Origin: Geoglobus acetivorans
GTDB taxonomy: Archaea; Halobacteriota; Archaeoglobi; Archaeoglobales; Archaeoglobaceae
Assembly: GCF_000789255.1 (NCBI RefSeq)
Contig: NZ_CP009552.1
Span: 124,001-188,000 of the forward strand
Direction of reading: 5' to 3'
Length of the DNA stretch: 64,000 nucleotides
A program made the translations under genes and the position numbers. Below, piece after piece: positions 8,528-17,255 of this stretch (the first letter of the stretch is position 1; each line of letters starts with the position of its first letter). The notes under the pieces were generated by a model. It ran no database searches and had not been told where the DNA came from. It was given only the letters and a program-made list of their open reading frames with translations.

Positions 8528-8941
8528 ATGGAAGAATACATTTCTCTCATTCTCGCATCGGTTTTCGGAGCGGTTGTGGGACTCGAGCGATCAAAAGTCC
8601 ACAAACCCGCTGGACTGAGAACTCACATGCTCGTATCTGCAGGCTCGTGTCTGTTCATGATAGTCTCAGCCAGATTCTTCAACGATCCTGCCAGGATAGC
8701 TGCAGGAGTTGTTTCAGGAATAGGTTTCATCGGCGCCGGTACAATACTTGCCGAGCAGAGGAAGGAAAGAACAAAAGTTGTCGGAATCACCACGGCAGCG
8801 AGTCTCTGGATGACCGCAGCAATAGGAATGATTACGGGTTTTGGAGATTACAGACTCGCAACATTCTCAACAGCATTAACATACATCATACTCAAGCTAA
8901 AGAGGGTTGAGGAGATGCTCGAGAAAAGGGATAAAAATTAA
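8528..8941 (+). CDS. MgtC/SapB-family membrane protein
   Basis: 137 aa with about four transmembrane helices and the MgtC signature: GAVVGLER near the N-terminus, RTHMLVSAGSCLFM, and GIGFIGAGTILAEQRK in the centre. It resembles the N-terminal membrane domain of MgtC/SapB, which modulates ATP synthase or Mg2+ homeostasis in bacteria; the archaeal role is unknown. The ATG at 8528 is the first residue matching the family; the in-frame extension upstream lies over the RuBisCO start region. It is divergent from RuBisCO and convergent with the next gene. Confidence 0.9.
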   Translation: MEEYISLILASVFGAVVGLERSKVHKPAGLRTHMLVSAGSCLFMIVSARFFNDPARIAAGVVSGIGFIGAGTILAEQRKERTKVVGITTAASLWMTAAIGMITGFGDYRLATFSTALTYIILKLKRVEEMLEKRDKN

Positions 8942-8949
8942 ATCCTGTG

Positions 8950-10092
8950 TTAAATAAACTCACTTTCCCTGCCAAGCTTCCTTATGAGCTCCATCTGCCT
9001 GAGAGCGAGTTTTCTCGCCTCACCCATGTCGCTCTCTGTCAATACCTCTCCGCCTTCCATAACCTTCTCAAGCAGCGGCTCCATGCCCCCAGGCTTATCC
9101 TCGCTGAACAGCCTGATTTCATCCCTCAGACTTTCCCAGTCCCTGTAAACCTGCTTCATTCCACCTCTCTTCCCTCTTTTGGCACAGAACTCACCATTTC
9201 TTTCCACTATGTCCATGGAGAAGTCAACAGGGTTTGCCCCGGCAATGCTTGTTCCCACTCCAAAAATGTCAACGATGTCCCTCAGGGCCACAATGTCCTC
9301 AATGTCAAGTCCTCCACTTACAACAATCTTCACATCGCCCCTGCCCCTTATTCTGAGTTCCCATTTAATTTCCTCGATTATCTTCCGCATGTTGCCTCTT
9401 CTCGTGCCAGGGGTGTCAAATCTGAGGCCATCAACCCTCTCCACGTTTTCGATCGCCAGTATCGCTTCGGTTTTCTCATCAAAATATGTGTCTGCAAGAA
9501 GCGTCCGGGGAATATTTTCATCAACAACCTCGTCAAACGCCCTCCACGCCGAGATCTGGTCGCCAAACGAAATTATCAGGGCGTGGGGCATCGTTCCGAC
9601 ACTCTCAATGCCGAGATACTTCTCTGCTGAAACGTTGCTCACACCATCCACTCCACCAATCCACGCTGCCCGTTCAATAACTGGAGCTATAGCAGGATGC
9701 TGTCTTCTCGTCCCGAATGACAGAACCTTTCTGTCACCTGCGGCGAGCTTTGTTCTGAACGCCTTGGTGGAAACTCCGGAAGAGTGGCAGATAAAACCCA
9801 GTATCGCAGTCTCAAACCTGGCGAAATCCAGATAATGGCCGGCGATAACCATTACAGGCTCATGAGGAAAGAAGAGCGTTCCTTCCTTCATCGCATAAAC
9901 GTCAACATCTATGCCCTCCATCAGCTCAAGCACATCACGCAGTCCCGAAAAAATACCCCAGCTGGATGCCGTGAATTCTGCCACAACGTACGGATTGACC
10001 TTCTTCTCTCTCAAAACCTTTTCAGTCCATACAAAGTATTTGTCTGTCACAATTCCGTTCTTGATATCCTCATCTCTTGCAATCAGAAACAT
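8950..10092 (-). CDS. pncB: Nicotinate phosphoribosyltransferase
   Basis: Converts nicotinate plus PRPP to nicotinate mononucleotide in NAD salvage. The 380-aa sequence has the type II PRTase landmarks: a Phe/Tyr-rich N-terminus with DKYFVWTEKVL, SFGTRRQHPAIAP (phosphate binding), GGVDGVSNVSAEKYLGI, MPHALIISFGD, and GRGDVKIVVSGGLDIEDI followed by DIFGVGTSIAGA. The C-terminus has the family's conserved region with many charged residues. Its first codons overlap the end of the MazG gene, which implies one mRNA. Two adjacent ATGs exist (10095 and 10092). Confidence 0.93.
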   Translation of the reverse strand: MFLIARDEDIKNGIVTDKYFVWTEKVLREKKVNPYVVAEFTASSWGIFSGLRDVLELMEGIDVDVYAMKEGTLFFPHEPVMVIAGHYLDFARFETAILGFICHSSGVSTKAFRTKLAAGDRKVLSFGTRRQHPAIAPVIERAAWIGGVDGVSNVSAEKYLGIESVGTMPHALIISFGDQISAWRAFDEVVDENIPRTLLADTYFDEKTEAILAIENVERVDGLRFDTPGTRRGNMRKIIEEIKWELRIRGRGDVKIVVSGGLDIEDIVALRDIVDIFGVGTSIAGANPVDFSMDIVERNGEFCAKRGKRGGMKQVYRDWESLRDEIRLFSEDKPGGMEPLLEKVMEGGEVLTESDMGEARKLALRQMELIRKLGRESEFI

Positions 10093-10379
10093 CACAATCC
10101 CTCCTTACACTTACAAGGCCGGGAACCGCATTTTATGCAGTAATCCGGATATTTCTTCCTCACCTCTTCCTCAAGTTCAATCCCGCAAAGATTTGCCAGG
10201 CTCACAAGCCAGGCGAAAACATCTGCAAATTCCTCACCGAGATTTTTGTTTTTTCTCAGCGCCTCTGAAAGTTCCCCAACTTCCTCGATAAACCAGAAAA
10301 AGGTCTTTCCCACACCCCTTTCAATGTCCTTCTCGTAGTAAAGGTCCTTTATCAGTCTCTGAAACTCGGATATCTTCAC
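10092..10379 (-). CDS. MazG-like nucleotide pyrophosphohydrolase with zinc-knuckle tail
   Basis: A 95-aa all-alpha NTP-PPase of the MazG superfamily. The metal-binding EExxE...ExxD pattern is present as FIEEVGELSEAL and EEFADVFAWLV. Such enzymes hydrolyse (d)NTPs to monophosphates and pyrophosphate. An unusual short tail, CIKCGSRPCKC, provides four closely spaced cysteines that could hold zinc. The start is about 26 bases from TTTAAAT at 10403-10410, fitting a leaderless mRNA, and the 3' end overlaps nicotinate phosphoribosyltransferase, so the pair forms a nucleotide salvage/sanitation operon. Confidence 0.88.
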   Translation of the reverse strand: MKISEFQRLIKDLYYEKDIERGVGKTFFWFIEEVGELSEALRKNKNLGEEFADVFAWLVSLANLCGIELEEEVRKKYPDYCIKCGSRPCKCKEGL

Positions 10380-10402
10380 GTGGTAAAGGTGAGAGTCTGA
10401 TA

Positions 10403-10410
10403 ATTTAAAT
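10403..10410. promoter_or_regulatory. Symmetric TATA box upstream of MazG-like gene
   Basis: ATTTAAAT is centred about 27 bases from the leftward MazG start (10379) and about 27 bases from a rightward ATG at 10434 that opens a 16-codon frame. The leftward use is well supported; the rightward use is uncertain. Confidence 0.5.
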
Positions 10411-10473
10411 CATTCTGATAAATCGTTGAGAGCATGGCGGGAAAAAGCTCACCACAGTTCAAGCACATCAAAA

Positions 10474-11106
10474 TTAGTGGATGAACTTCTTTTTCAGCGA
10501 ATAACCTATCTGTCTCGAAAGCGGCATTTTGCGTCCATTATATTCCGTTTTTCTCTCCGCAATAGCTTCTTTCAGAGTTCCCGTATAGAGCGTCAACCCG
10601 TATCCCACCTCGTCTGCCGTATGAGCATCGCTGCCTGCTATTTTAGCCATCCCATACCTGTCCGCAATTCTTTCTGAAATTCTGTTGAAAATGCCAATGA
10701 CATACTTTGCATTGAAAACCTCCAAAGCATCTGCGTGCTTTATAAGCTCGATCCTGAAAGCACCACTCCTCTCTATCTGAAAGGGATGCGACACAGCACA
10801 AATTCCGTTCCGCTTTCTCACCTCCTCAATTGTTTCCATCAGAGACATGCCCTTGTCAATATCTCTCTCAATATAATAAACAAGGAGGTGTCCATCAGAA
10901 GTTGAAATTTCAGCACCCGGTATTACCTCAATGTCCAGATGCTCATCCCTGACGTAGTCGAGTGCCGCCATGCTCCCCTGAACAGTGTCATGATCCGTTA
11001 TCGAGATGGCATCGATTCCGAGCCTCACAGCCACATCAACAATTCTCTCAGCCCTGTCGAGGCCGTCACTGTATGTGGAGTGGACATGCAGTTCAGCCCT
11101 TTTCAT
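10474..11106 (-). CDS. PHP-domain metal-dependent phosphoesterase
   Basis: 210 aa with the four PHP motifs: ELHVHSTYSDG (H7, H9), ISITDHDTVQG, VIPGAEIST followed by HPF, and AKIAGSDAHTADEVG near residue 160. These residues bind a trinuclear metal centre. Stand-alone PHP proteins hydrolyse phosphate mono- or diesters (histidinol phosphate, 3'-5' nucleotide bisphosphates and others); the exact substrate is not readable. It diverges from the DHPS-related gene with a 35-base spacer and is followed by a 94-base gap before the MazG start region. Confidence 0.9.
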   Translation of the reverse strand: MKRAELHVHSTYSDGLDRAERIVDVAVRLGIDAISITDHDTVQGSMAALDYVRDEHLDIEVIPGAEISTSDGHLLVYYIERDIDKGMSLMETIEEVRKRNGICAVSHPFQIERSGAFRIELIKHADALEVFNAKYVIGIFNRISERIADRYGMAKIAGSDAHTADEVGYGLTLYTGTLKEAIAERKTEYNGRKMPLSRQIGYSLKKKFIH

Positions 11107-11141
11107 CGAAGGCTTTTTGACTTTAAGGTAAAATAAGATTT

Positions 11142-12572
11142 GTGAAGGTCCTTCTTGTTACAGGAAGACTGGCTGAAAAAATGGTAAGGGAAAACGCCAT
11201 GGGAAATGACGTTCATGTGGCAGATGTTGACGTCGCTGCTTTTGTATCGGAAAAAGACCTCGAAAATCTTGATCTTTCCGATTACGATCTCGTACTTGTC
11301 CCGGGGCTTTCCAAGGGTAAGTGGGAAAAGCTGGAAAAAGAGAGTGGCGTTAAAATTCGCCTTGGACCAATTCACGCATACGACATTCCCCCAATACTTA
11401 AAAGACTTGACGAAATTGAACTTTCCCATGAGATCCCTGCGGACAGGCTTGTTGACATCGATAGACGAAATGAAATCCTGAAAGAGATCGAGACACACGA
11501 AAAGGGCGTATTTGACATAAACGGCATCGTTATCGGAGGGGAGAGCAGATTAAAGGTTGTTGCCGAGATCGTTGATGCCACCGAACTTGAAAAAGACGAG
11601 CTTGTGGAGAGAATAGAATACTATCTTGAAAGTGGTGCTGACATAATAGACCTCGGCATACCAATAAGCTTTTCCACGGAAGATGTAAAAAAAGCGGTTA
11701 GGATAGCAAAGGATTGCTGCAATGCAGTCAGCATAGATACATTCTCTCCAAGAGCAATAAGGGCAGGAATTGAGAGCGGTGCTGACATGGTCATGAGCAT
11801 CTCACTCTCAAATCTTAAAGCGCTGAATTACGTTAGAGATCAGGCAGTTGTTGCCGTCGAAAGAAATCCAGAAAGACTGAAGTGGCTGATCAGCTTTATA
11901 AAAACAAAAACAGACAGGGTTATTGCAGATCCGGTGCTGGACATAAACGGATTTTTTGATTCCCTGACAAGATACAGGAAATACCGGGAAATCGATTCTG
12001 CAACTCCCATGCTTTTCGGTTCGGGAAACATAACCGAACTTTTCGATGCGGACAGCGTGGGCATGAACGGGATTCTCGCATACATTGCTGAAGAGCTTGA
12101 AGCTGACCTGCTCTTCACAACCGAAGCGAGCGTTAAAACGAGGGGATGCATTAAGGAGCTTAAAACCGCAAGCATTATGGTCAGAGGAGCCAGGATAAAG
12201 GAGACTCCACCAAAAGATCTGGGGATTTCTCTGCTTGTACTGAAAGAGAAAAGAAGGATTGCGGAGGCGCAGGAGCCTGAAGGGTGCATTGAAGCCGAAA
12301 AAAGCGAAAGATTCGTGAGAGATCCTGCTGGCGATTTCAGAATATGGGTTTCAGGAAACAGGATAGTCTGCAGCCATGAAAAGGCGGTTGTGACAGGAAA
12401 GGACGCAAAAAGCATAATTGACACGATCCTGAGACTCAACCTGGTAACCAGACTGGATCACGCAGCGTACCTCGGAAGAGAGCTGAAAAAAGCAGAAATG
12501 GCATTAAAACTCGGCAAGAACTACGTGCAGGATATGCCCCTGGATTTTGGAATATACGGAAAAGTTGATTAG
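11142..12572 (+). CDS. Dihydropteroate synthase-related protein
   Basis: A 476-aa archaeal protein whose centre (about 165-380) is a DHPS-like TIM barrel: ESGADIIDLGIP, AVSIDTFSPRAIRAGIESGADMVMSI and VIADPVLD match the pterin-binding enzyme family. The N-terminal 130 residues form a separate alpha/beta unit beginning VLLVTGRLAEKMV, and the C-terminal 100 residues are archaeal-specific. It may act in methanopterin or related pterin synthesis, which Archaeoglobales use as C1 carrier, but proof is lacking. The start is GTG at 11142; no ATG closer to the conserved start exists. It converges with arginine decarboxylase, overlapping it by 4 bases. Confidence 0.88.
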   Translation: MKVLLVTGRLAEKMVRENAMGNDVHVADVDVAAFVSEKDLENLDLSDYDLVLVPGLSKGKWEKLEKESGVKIRLGPIHAYDIPPILKRLDEIELSHEIPADRLVDIDRRNEILKEIETHEKGVFDINGIVIGGESRLKVVAEIVDATELEKDELVERIEYYLESGADIIDLGIPISFSTEDVKKAVRIAKDCCNAVSIDTFSPRAIRAGIESGADMVMSISLSNLKALNYVRDQAVVAVERNPERLKWLISFIKTKTDRVIADPVLDINGFFDSLTRYRKYREIDSATPMLFGSGNITELFDADSVGMNGILAYIAEELEADLLFTTEASVKTRGCIKELKTASIMVRGARIKETPPKDLGISLLVLKEKRRIAEAQEPEGCIEAEKSERFVRDPAGDFRIWVSGNRIVCSHEKAVVTGKDAKSIIDTILRLNLVTRLDHAAYLGRELKKAEMALKLGKNYVQDMPLDFGIYGKVD

Positions 12573-13045
12573 AAAACAAAAACCGCAGCAGCGACAACCG
12601 TCGTATAGTCCTTTACCTCTGCCACCTTTGTTACATTGAATGTCTTTGCGGGCTTTATGCCGAAGGCCGTTTCGAGCATGAATGCCGCACTCTCCTCTGC
12701 CTTCCTCCCAACATCCTCTCCGGTATACTCTCCGTGATATTCCGTGAGATACCCGTGAAGAGATGAATCTTCAGGAATTGCTGCTCCAACACTCGCATAA
12801 ATTTTCTTACCCTCTTCGCTGCTCGTCTCCCTCGACATCACACAGAAAACGACCTGACCGGGGTAAAGCTCCCTCAGACCGTCGTCAATGCCGATTATTT
12901 CACACTGAGGGGGAAATATGCTGCTCACAGGAACGAGGTTGAACCTTTCTATGCCAGCATCTCTCAATGCGAGCTCAAAGCTAACCAGCTCATCCTCATG
13001 ACTGCCCGCTCCCGCTGTGAAGAACACCTTTTTCGGGACGAGCAT
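12569..13045 (-). CDS. pdaD: Pyruvoyl-dependent arginine decarboxylase
   Basis: Decarboxylates arginine to agmatine for polyamine and archaeal tRNA (agmatidine) synthesis. The proenzyme self-cleaves at the serine of VPVSSIFPPQC, producing the pyruvoyl group; SFELALRDAGIERFNLV just before it and GYLTEYHGEYTGEDVGRKAE later are family-specific. Starting at ATG 13045 gives 158 aa, near the normal length. A GTG at 13111 would add 22 residues and lies exactly where a leaderless start would fall below the TTTAAATA box at about 13131-13138, so the longer form is a genuine alternative. Confidence 0.92.
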   Translation of the reverse strand: MLVPKKVFFTAGAGSHEDELVSFELALRDAGIERFNLVPVSSIFPPQCEIIGIDDGLRELYPGQVVFCVMSRETSSEEGKKIYASVGAAIPEDSSLHGYLTEYHGEYTGEDVGRKAEESAAFMLETAFGIKPAKTFNVTKVAEVKDYTTVVAAAVFVF

Positions 13046-13148
13046 TCTGTTCACATCCACAGTTACGCTTTCAGCTCCTGAAAACCCATCTGCCCTGCTT
13101 TCAAATCTCACGTGTCAGAGTAGAGAGGAGAGTATTTAAAACTTACCT

Positions 13149-14063
13149 CTATGGAAAAAGAGGCTTTTCTATCAGGTCTTCAGCCTCAAGGGCGAGTTTC
13201 CACCTCTCCTTACACTCGCAATCGGTCTCGAAAACCCCTTTATCCCCTGTCAGAGAAAACTGTCTTATCTCATCAATAACAGAACCGTCACATTTGAAGC
13301 AGTTGTGGGGTCCTCTCCTCTTACCTCCCGCAACGGGATCGCACAGTATGTCCAAATCAGCCCATTTCAGGATTTCCACGGCACTCCACAGCCAGGGAGG
13401 CCTGTAAACGCCCTCTCTCCACAGCCTCTCAACATACGTTCCTGAATGGATCGTCATGAGGTTGAGCGAGACCACATCCGTGTAAGGCTTTACGTCCTCA
13501 ATGGACTTTTTTATGTCATCCATCGCCTCTTTCTCCATGAGCAGAGGAGGTTTGAGTAGCAGATAGGTCTTTATCCTCGCCACACTACCCACACGTTTAA
13601 CTGCGCTTCTGTAATCCTCGAAGCTGAAGCCTTTATTTATCAGATGTTCCCTGTAGAAATCGTTTGAAGTTTCAAGACCTATGCCAATTTCAATCTCAAT
13701 GCCAGCCTGAGAGATTTCCTCAGCCACCGCTTCGGTCAGAAACTCAGGCCTGCTTTCGACAATGAGCTTTCTGAATCCAAGCTCCACTGCCCTGCGGTAG
13801 ATCTTCTCTCTTGTTTCTCTTTCAACCTCCCTGGCATCGAAAAAACTGCCTGAGGTGAATATTTTCAGAACTTCCGCCTGTTTTTTGACTGCAGCCTTTT
13901 CAAACGCCCTGTAAACTTTCTCCTGAGTTGCGTTTCTGTCCGAGTCGAGGGTGTAGCCACACATGTAGCATTTATCCCACCCGCACCCCCTCGTGGGGAG
14001 TATCACCGTGAGGCAGTCCACCACCTCTCCGTCAAGCCTTTCTCTCTCAATCCAGGCCTTCAA
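13149..14063 (-). CDS. raSEA: RaSEA: archaeosine synthesis radical SAM enzyme
   Basis: A 304-aa radical SAM protein with the 4Fe-4S motif CGWDKCYMC (C27, C32, C35) after ILPTRG. GSFFD, IVESRPEF, EIEIGIGLETSND and RIKTYLLLKPP follow in the order found in the Elp3-like family now assigned as RaSEA, which with ArcS converts preQ0-lysine-modified tRNA to archaeosine (G+ at position 15). Cysteines near the C-terminus (CDP, CFKCDG, CEC) are also typical. It overlaps the rhomboid gene by 4 bases, so they are co-transcribed. ArcS is not in the window. Confidence 0.88.
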   Translation of the reverse strand: MKAWIERERLDGEVVDCLTVILPTRGCGWDKCYMCGYTLDSDRNATQEKVYRAFEKAAVKKQAEVLKIFTSGSFFDAREVERETREKIYRRAVELGFRKLIVESRPEFLTEAVAEEISQAGIEIEIGIGLETSNDFYREHLINKGFSFEDYRSAVKRVGSVARIKTYLLLKPPLLMEKEAMDDIKKSIEDVKPYTDVVSLNLMTIHSGTYVERLWREGVYRPPWLWSAVEILKWADLDILCDPVAGGKRRGPHNCFKCDGSVIDEIRQFSLTGDKGVFETDCECKERWKLALEAEDLIEKPLFP

Positions 14064-14869
14064 AGACGCAGCCTCCTTCTCATTCTCAGTCTATCACCGT
14101 AGTAAAGTCCCACCACAAGCCCTCCGAGGTGTGCTATGTAAGCCACACCGGTGAAAAGCGGAGACGGAGTCAGCAGATTGTAGAGATTGTAGAGCGCAAA
14201 CAGGAGTACTGCCATTCGGATATTCATCGGGATAAAGAAGAACAGCAGCACTCTGATCTCCGGAGCCATGATGGCGAGAGCCCCCATTACACCGTAAATC
14301 GCCCCTGAAGCTCCTACAGCCGGCGTAAATGTCCCACTTGCGTATGAAAAAAGGACGTACATCACGTTCCCAAAAATACCTGAAAGCAGAAATATTTCGA
14401 GATACTTCTTCCCGCCCACTCTTCTTTCAAGCTCTGTCCCAAAGAAGAAAAGCACGAGAGCATTTACAAAATAATGCTCAAACGAACCATGAAGGAAGAT
14501 GCTGGTAATAAGCTGCCAGGGTCGCAGATAGACGTCGTAAGGATAAAGAGCAAGCATATTGAAGAGAGGTCTGAATATGAGCGTCAGAGCAAACAGGACA
14601 GTGATTATTGCAAGAATCATGTTGTTGTAGCCGTAAATCTCAAACGGATTTTTTCTGACCTTCAATTCGGGATCATACTTCTGCAATTCAGCAATTCTGC
14701 TCCTTTGTCTCCGCCCTATATCTCTGTCCCGCTTAACCTTAACAGGAATATCATACAGCCCCTCGCAGCTGTGCTTTTCGGGCAACCTGTGATCAGAGCA
14801 GAACGTACCTCCACAATAACTGCATTTGTACGGAAGAAGCTCATCCTTTCCGCATATATCACATTTCAC
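14060..14869 (-). CDS. Rhomboid intramembrane serine protease with N-terminal AN1-type zinc finger
   Basis: 269 aa. Residues 1-40 form a zinc finger of AN1 type (CDICGKDELLPYKCSYCGGTFCSDHRLPEKHSC). A basic linker follows, then about six transmembrane helices. The rhomboid catalytic pair is present: Ser in VGASGAIYG and His in IAHLGGLVVG, plus the HGSFEHYFVN loop. It cleaves membrane protein segments within the bilayer; the cytoplasmic finger may recruit ubiquitin-like or other partners, as AN1 fingers do elsewhere, which is inference. It lies upstream of raSEA in the same transcript. Confidence 0.92.
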   Translation of the reverse strand: MKCDICGKDELLPYKCSYCGGTFCSDHRLPEKHSCEGLYDIPVKVKRDRDIGRRQRSRIAELQKYDPELKVRKNPFEIYGYNNMILAIITVLFALTLIFRPLFNMLALYPYDVYLRPWQLITSIFLHGSFEHYFVNALVLFFFGTELERRVGGKKYLEIFLLSGIFGNVMYVLFSYASGTFTPAVGASGAIYGVMGALAIMAPEIRVLLFFFIPMNIRMAVLLFALYNLYNLLTPSPLFTGVAYIAHLGGLVVGLYYGDRLRMRRRLRL

Positions 14870-14894
14870 CGCTTTAATACTGGTCCGCCAATAT

Positions 14895-15548
14895 TTAAAT
14901 TTTGGCCAGAATTCGGGAATACTTTCTTATTTTTTCATCATCGTAGCTGGAAAGCCAGGAAAGCCAGCATATTTCAGTACTTCCAAATCCCACATATCCG
15001 GACAAAGATTCCACAAATTCAACGAACTCAACAAGTTTATTCGGGGGATCCACAAATCGCCCAACAAATCTCCTCACAATCCGGTCAGGCATAACTGTAT
15101 CAATCCCACCCATCATCCTAAGGTACTGGAAGGTGTTTATCCCTGCACCTTTCACATCAAGCCACTCCCTCCAGCTTTCAACCTCCGCCTCTTTAGCCCA
15201 CCTCCTAAGGGCTGTGGCACCCTCACCGTACTCTGAAATTATGCTGCACACTCCTTTTGCAACCTGCCAGCTCCTTTTATTTCTCCACAGTGAGTAAAGT
15301 TCAGCATCATTACATGAAATCAGATCGTCAAAGCCTGCAATTCTCCCGGAGTCGATAAACCTCCTTTTAAATTCAAGGACTCTCGGAACTACCACAGAAA
15401 AATAATTGACCCCAACGGATGTTATGGCTGCATCCACCACCATCAGTATAACGTTACCCCCGTACCTCTCCGAATCAAGGACCTTCCTGCAGAACTTCAG
15501 CGTTTCCGGAGACTTTTCCGCCAGCCTTTGCAGCTCTCTTCTCATCAT
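14895..15548 (-). CDS. Archaeal conserved protein with HhH-like segment
   Basis: About 217 aa, all-alpha, unrecognised. The segment DVKGAGINTFQYLRMMGGID followed by TVMPDRIVRRFV resembles the helix-hairpin-helix plus downstream aspartate of HhH-GPD DNA glycosylases, but the usual catalytic Lys is not evident, so a glycosylase call would be overreach. The N-terminus overlaps the 3' end of gspE by some 70 bases; ATG 15548 and 15545 and TTG 15563 are all possible starts. The position directly downstream suggests co-transcription with the secretion ATPase. Confidence 0.75.
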   Translation of the reverse strand: MMRRELQRLAEKSPETLKFCRKVLDSERYGGNVILMVVDAAITSVGVNYFSVVVPRVLEFKRRFIDSGRIAGFDDLISCNDAELYSLWRNKRSWQVAKGVCSIISEYGEGATALRRWAKEAEVESWREWLDVKGAGINTFQYLRMMGGIDTVMPDRIVRRFVGRFVDPPNKLVEFVEFVESLSGYVGFGSTEICWLSWLSSYDDEKIRKYSRILAKI

Positions 15549-17043
15549 CCCAAGACTCGACAAGCTCCATCACCTTATCCGGATCTACCTGATAGGTCTG
15601 AATTATTCTGGCGACTTCCTTAAAGTCTCTTATGTTTTTGTCGAGCATGTATTTGAGGACTGCTTCCCTTCTCTTCAGCTCCTGTTCCAGTTCCTTTCTC
15701 GACCAGTTCCTCATGATTCTGAGTTCTTCAAGGGCCTTTGAGCTGCCGACCATCACGTGTTCGTCCTTGCTTGAGTCCCAGGTGAAGACTGTTGTGGTTC
15801 TCATGATCTTGGTGTGGGGGTCAACGCCTATGATTTCAGCTATCTCCAGGTTTCTTCTCACCCTCTTCTTGCCCATGAAGACCTGGGCCTGTATGCTGAC
15901 TATGTCCAAAGCTTCGATCATTGCTCTGGGGACGTTTATGGGCGGGTTTTCAAGCCTGTGGATGACGCCGTTGACAGAGTCGGCATGCAGGGTTGAGTAG
16001 GTGGTGTGGCCGGTGGACATTGCCTGGAAGAGGGTCAGTGCCTCCTTTCCCCTGACCTCTCCAACTATTATGTATTCGGGTCTCTGTCTCAAGGCTGCTC
16101 TCAGCAAATCGTACATGTCCACTACCTTTCCTGTTTCCCTTGTGACTGCGGGAATCCAGTTCTCGTGGGGGAGCATTATCTCTCTCGTGTCCTCAATGGT
16201 CACTATCTTCGAGCTTCTCGGGATGAAGATTGAGACGGCGTTCATGGACGTGGTTTTTCCGCTTGCAGTTCCTCCTGCGAAGATGAGGGACCTCTTGTTC
16301 TCTATGCAGAGCCAGAGGTAGGCCATCTGCTCTATGCTGAAGGTTCCCCAGGCGATGAGATCCACTGGAGTTACGGGTTCCTCTCTGAACTTTCTTATGG
16401 TGAATGTGGAGCCGTGGTCCGTGACTTCCCTGGCCAAGGTCATCTGGATTCTTGATCCGTCTGGAAGGGATGCATCCAGGAGAGGTTCGGCTATGCTTAT
16501 GTGCTTGCCCGACATCTGGGCAAGCTTTATGACGAACATGTCAAGCTCGTCCTCTCTGAAGGTGAGGTTTGTTCTGATGTTCTGGTAGTTGCGGTGGTAG
16601 ATGTATACGGGCTTGTTGTAGCCGTTGCAGGAGATGTCTTCTATCAGGCGGTCCTTCATGAGGGGGGTTATGGGGCCGTAGAGAAGTGTCTCTCTCAGCA
16701 CATAATAAAGAAGAGCATGATAATAATATTCATCGTCAAATTTAAGCTTCAGAGATTCCACAATCCTGTCAAACGTCTCAATTATCGCCTTTTCCTTATC
16801 TCGTTTCTCATGGATTGAGGGCAGAACAAACTCAAGTCTTCTCAGGATGTCATTCTTAACTCCCTCATATTCATTAAGGGGCGGCTCAATAACATAATAC
16901 AGAGCATCGAGACCTTCCTGCAGAATTTTGATGGCAGAAAAAACCCTTCCCCCGTAAATCGGATAAGATTCAATTTCTTCATATCCCTCAGGAGGGGGCA
17001 ATTCTGTCAGAAGTTTAGCATAATCTTTCAGATTGCTCATCAA
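15475..17043 (-). CDS. gspE: Archaeal type II/IV secretion system ATPase (GspE/VirB11 family)
   Basis: 522 aa. The N-terminal 200 residues bind the motor platform; the C-terminal RecA-like domain has Walker A (AGGTASGKTTSMN), the Asp box (KIVTIEDTREIMLPHENW), Walker B (RQRPEYIIVGEVRGKE) and the His box (STGHTTYSTLHADS). This is the arrangement of the archaeal secretion ATPase that powers pili or adhesion filaments. No membrane platform protein (TadC-like) or pilin gene sits beside it, so the partner is elsewhere. Two adjacent ATGs are possible starts. Confidence 0.95.
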   Translation of the reverse strand: MMSNLKDYAKLLTELPPPEGYEEIESYPIYGGRVFSAIKILQEGLDALYYVIEPPLNEYEGVKNDILRRLEFVLPSIHEKRDKEKAIIETFDRIVESLKLKFDDEYYYHALLYYVLRETLLYGPITPLMKDRLIEDISCNGYNKPVYIYHRNYQNIRTNLTFREDELDMFVIKLAQMSGKHISIAEPLLDASLPDGSRIQMTLAREVTDHGSTFTIRKFREEPVTPVDLIAWGTFSIEQMAYLWLCIENKRSLIFAGGTASGKTTSMNAVSIFIPRSSKIVTIEDTREIMLPHENWIPAVTRETGKVVDMYDLLRAALRQRPEYIIVGEVRGKEALTLFQAMSTGHTTYSTLHADSVNGVIHRLENPPINVPRAMIEALDIVSIQAQVFMGKKRVRRNLEIAEIIGVDPHTKIMRTTTVFTWDSSKDEHVMVGSSKALEELRIMRNWSRKELEQELKRREAVLKYMLDKNIRDFKEVARIIQTYQVDPDKVMELVESWDDEKRAAKAGGKVSGNAEVLQEGP

Positions 17044-17226
17044 GATAATTCGAAAACCGGATTATATAATCCTTTTCATGATTGTGATAAGCCCTCTCGA
17101 CCCCTAATTCTTCCACCGTATAGTATTTGTCAGGCACCAATTCAGCCTTTTTAATTAGATTGTTACAGTGTTTAACTATTCACCGCGACTTTGACAAATA
17201 ACAACATGGCGTCACCTATAGAAAAA

Positions 17227-17234
17227 TTTATTAA
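17227..17234 (+). promoter_or_regulatory. TATA box of CARF-wHTH gene
   Basis: TTTATTAA preceded by an A-rich BRE-like stretch, about 26 bases before the ATG at 17256. This supports the shorter start and a leaderless mRNA. Confidence 0.5.
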
Positions 17235-17255
17235 GTTTTCCACAAAATGGAACGC

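Noticed and set aside
8506-8528. TTGAAACGCAAAG upstream of the MgtC-like gene as a sixth regulon site
   Set aside because: Lacks TTTAAGTA and has different spacing; not counted.
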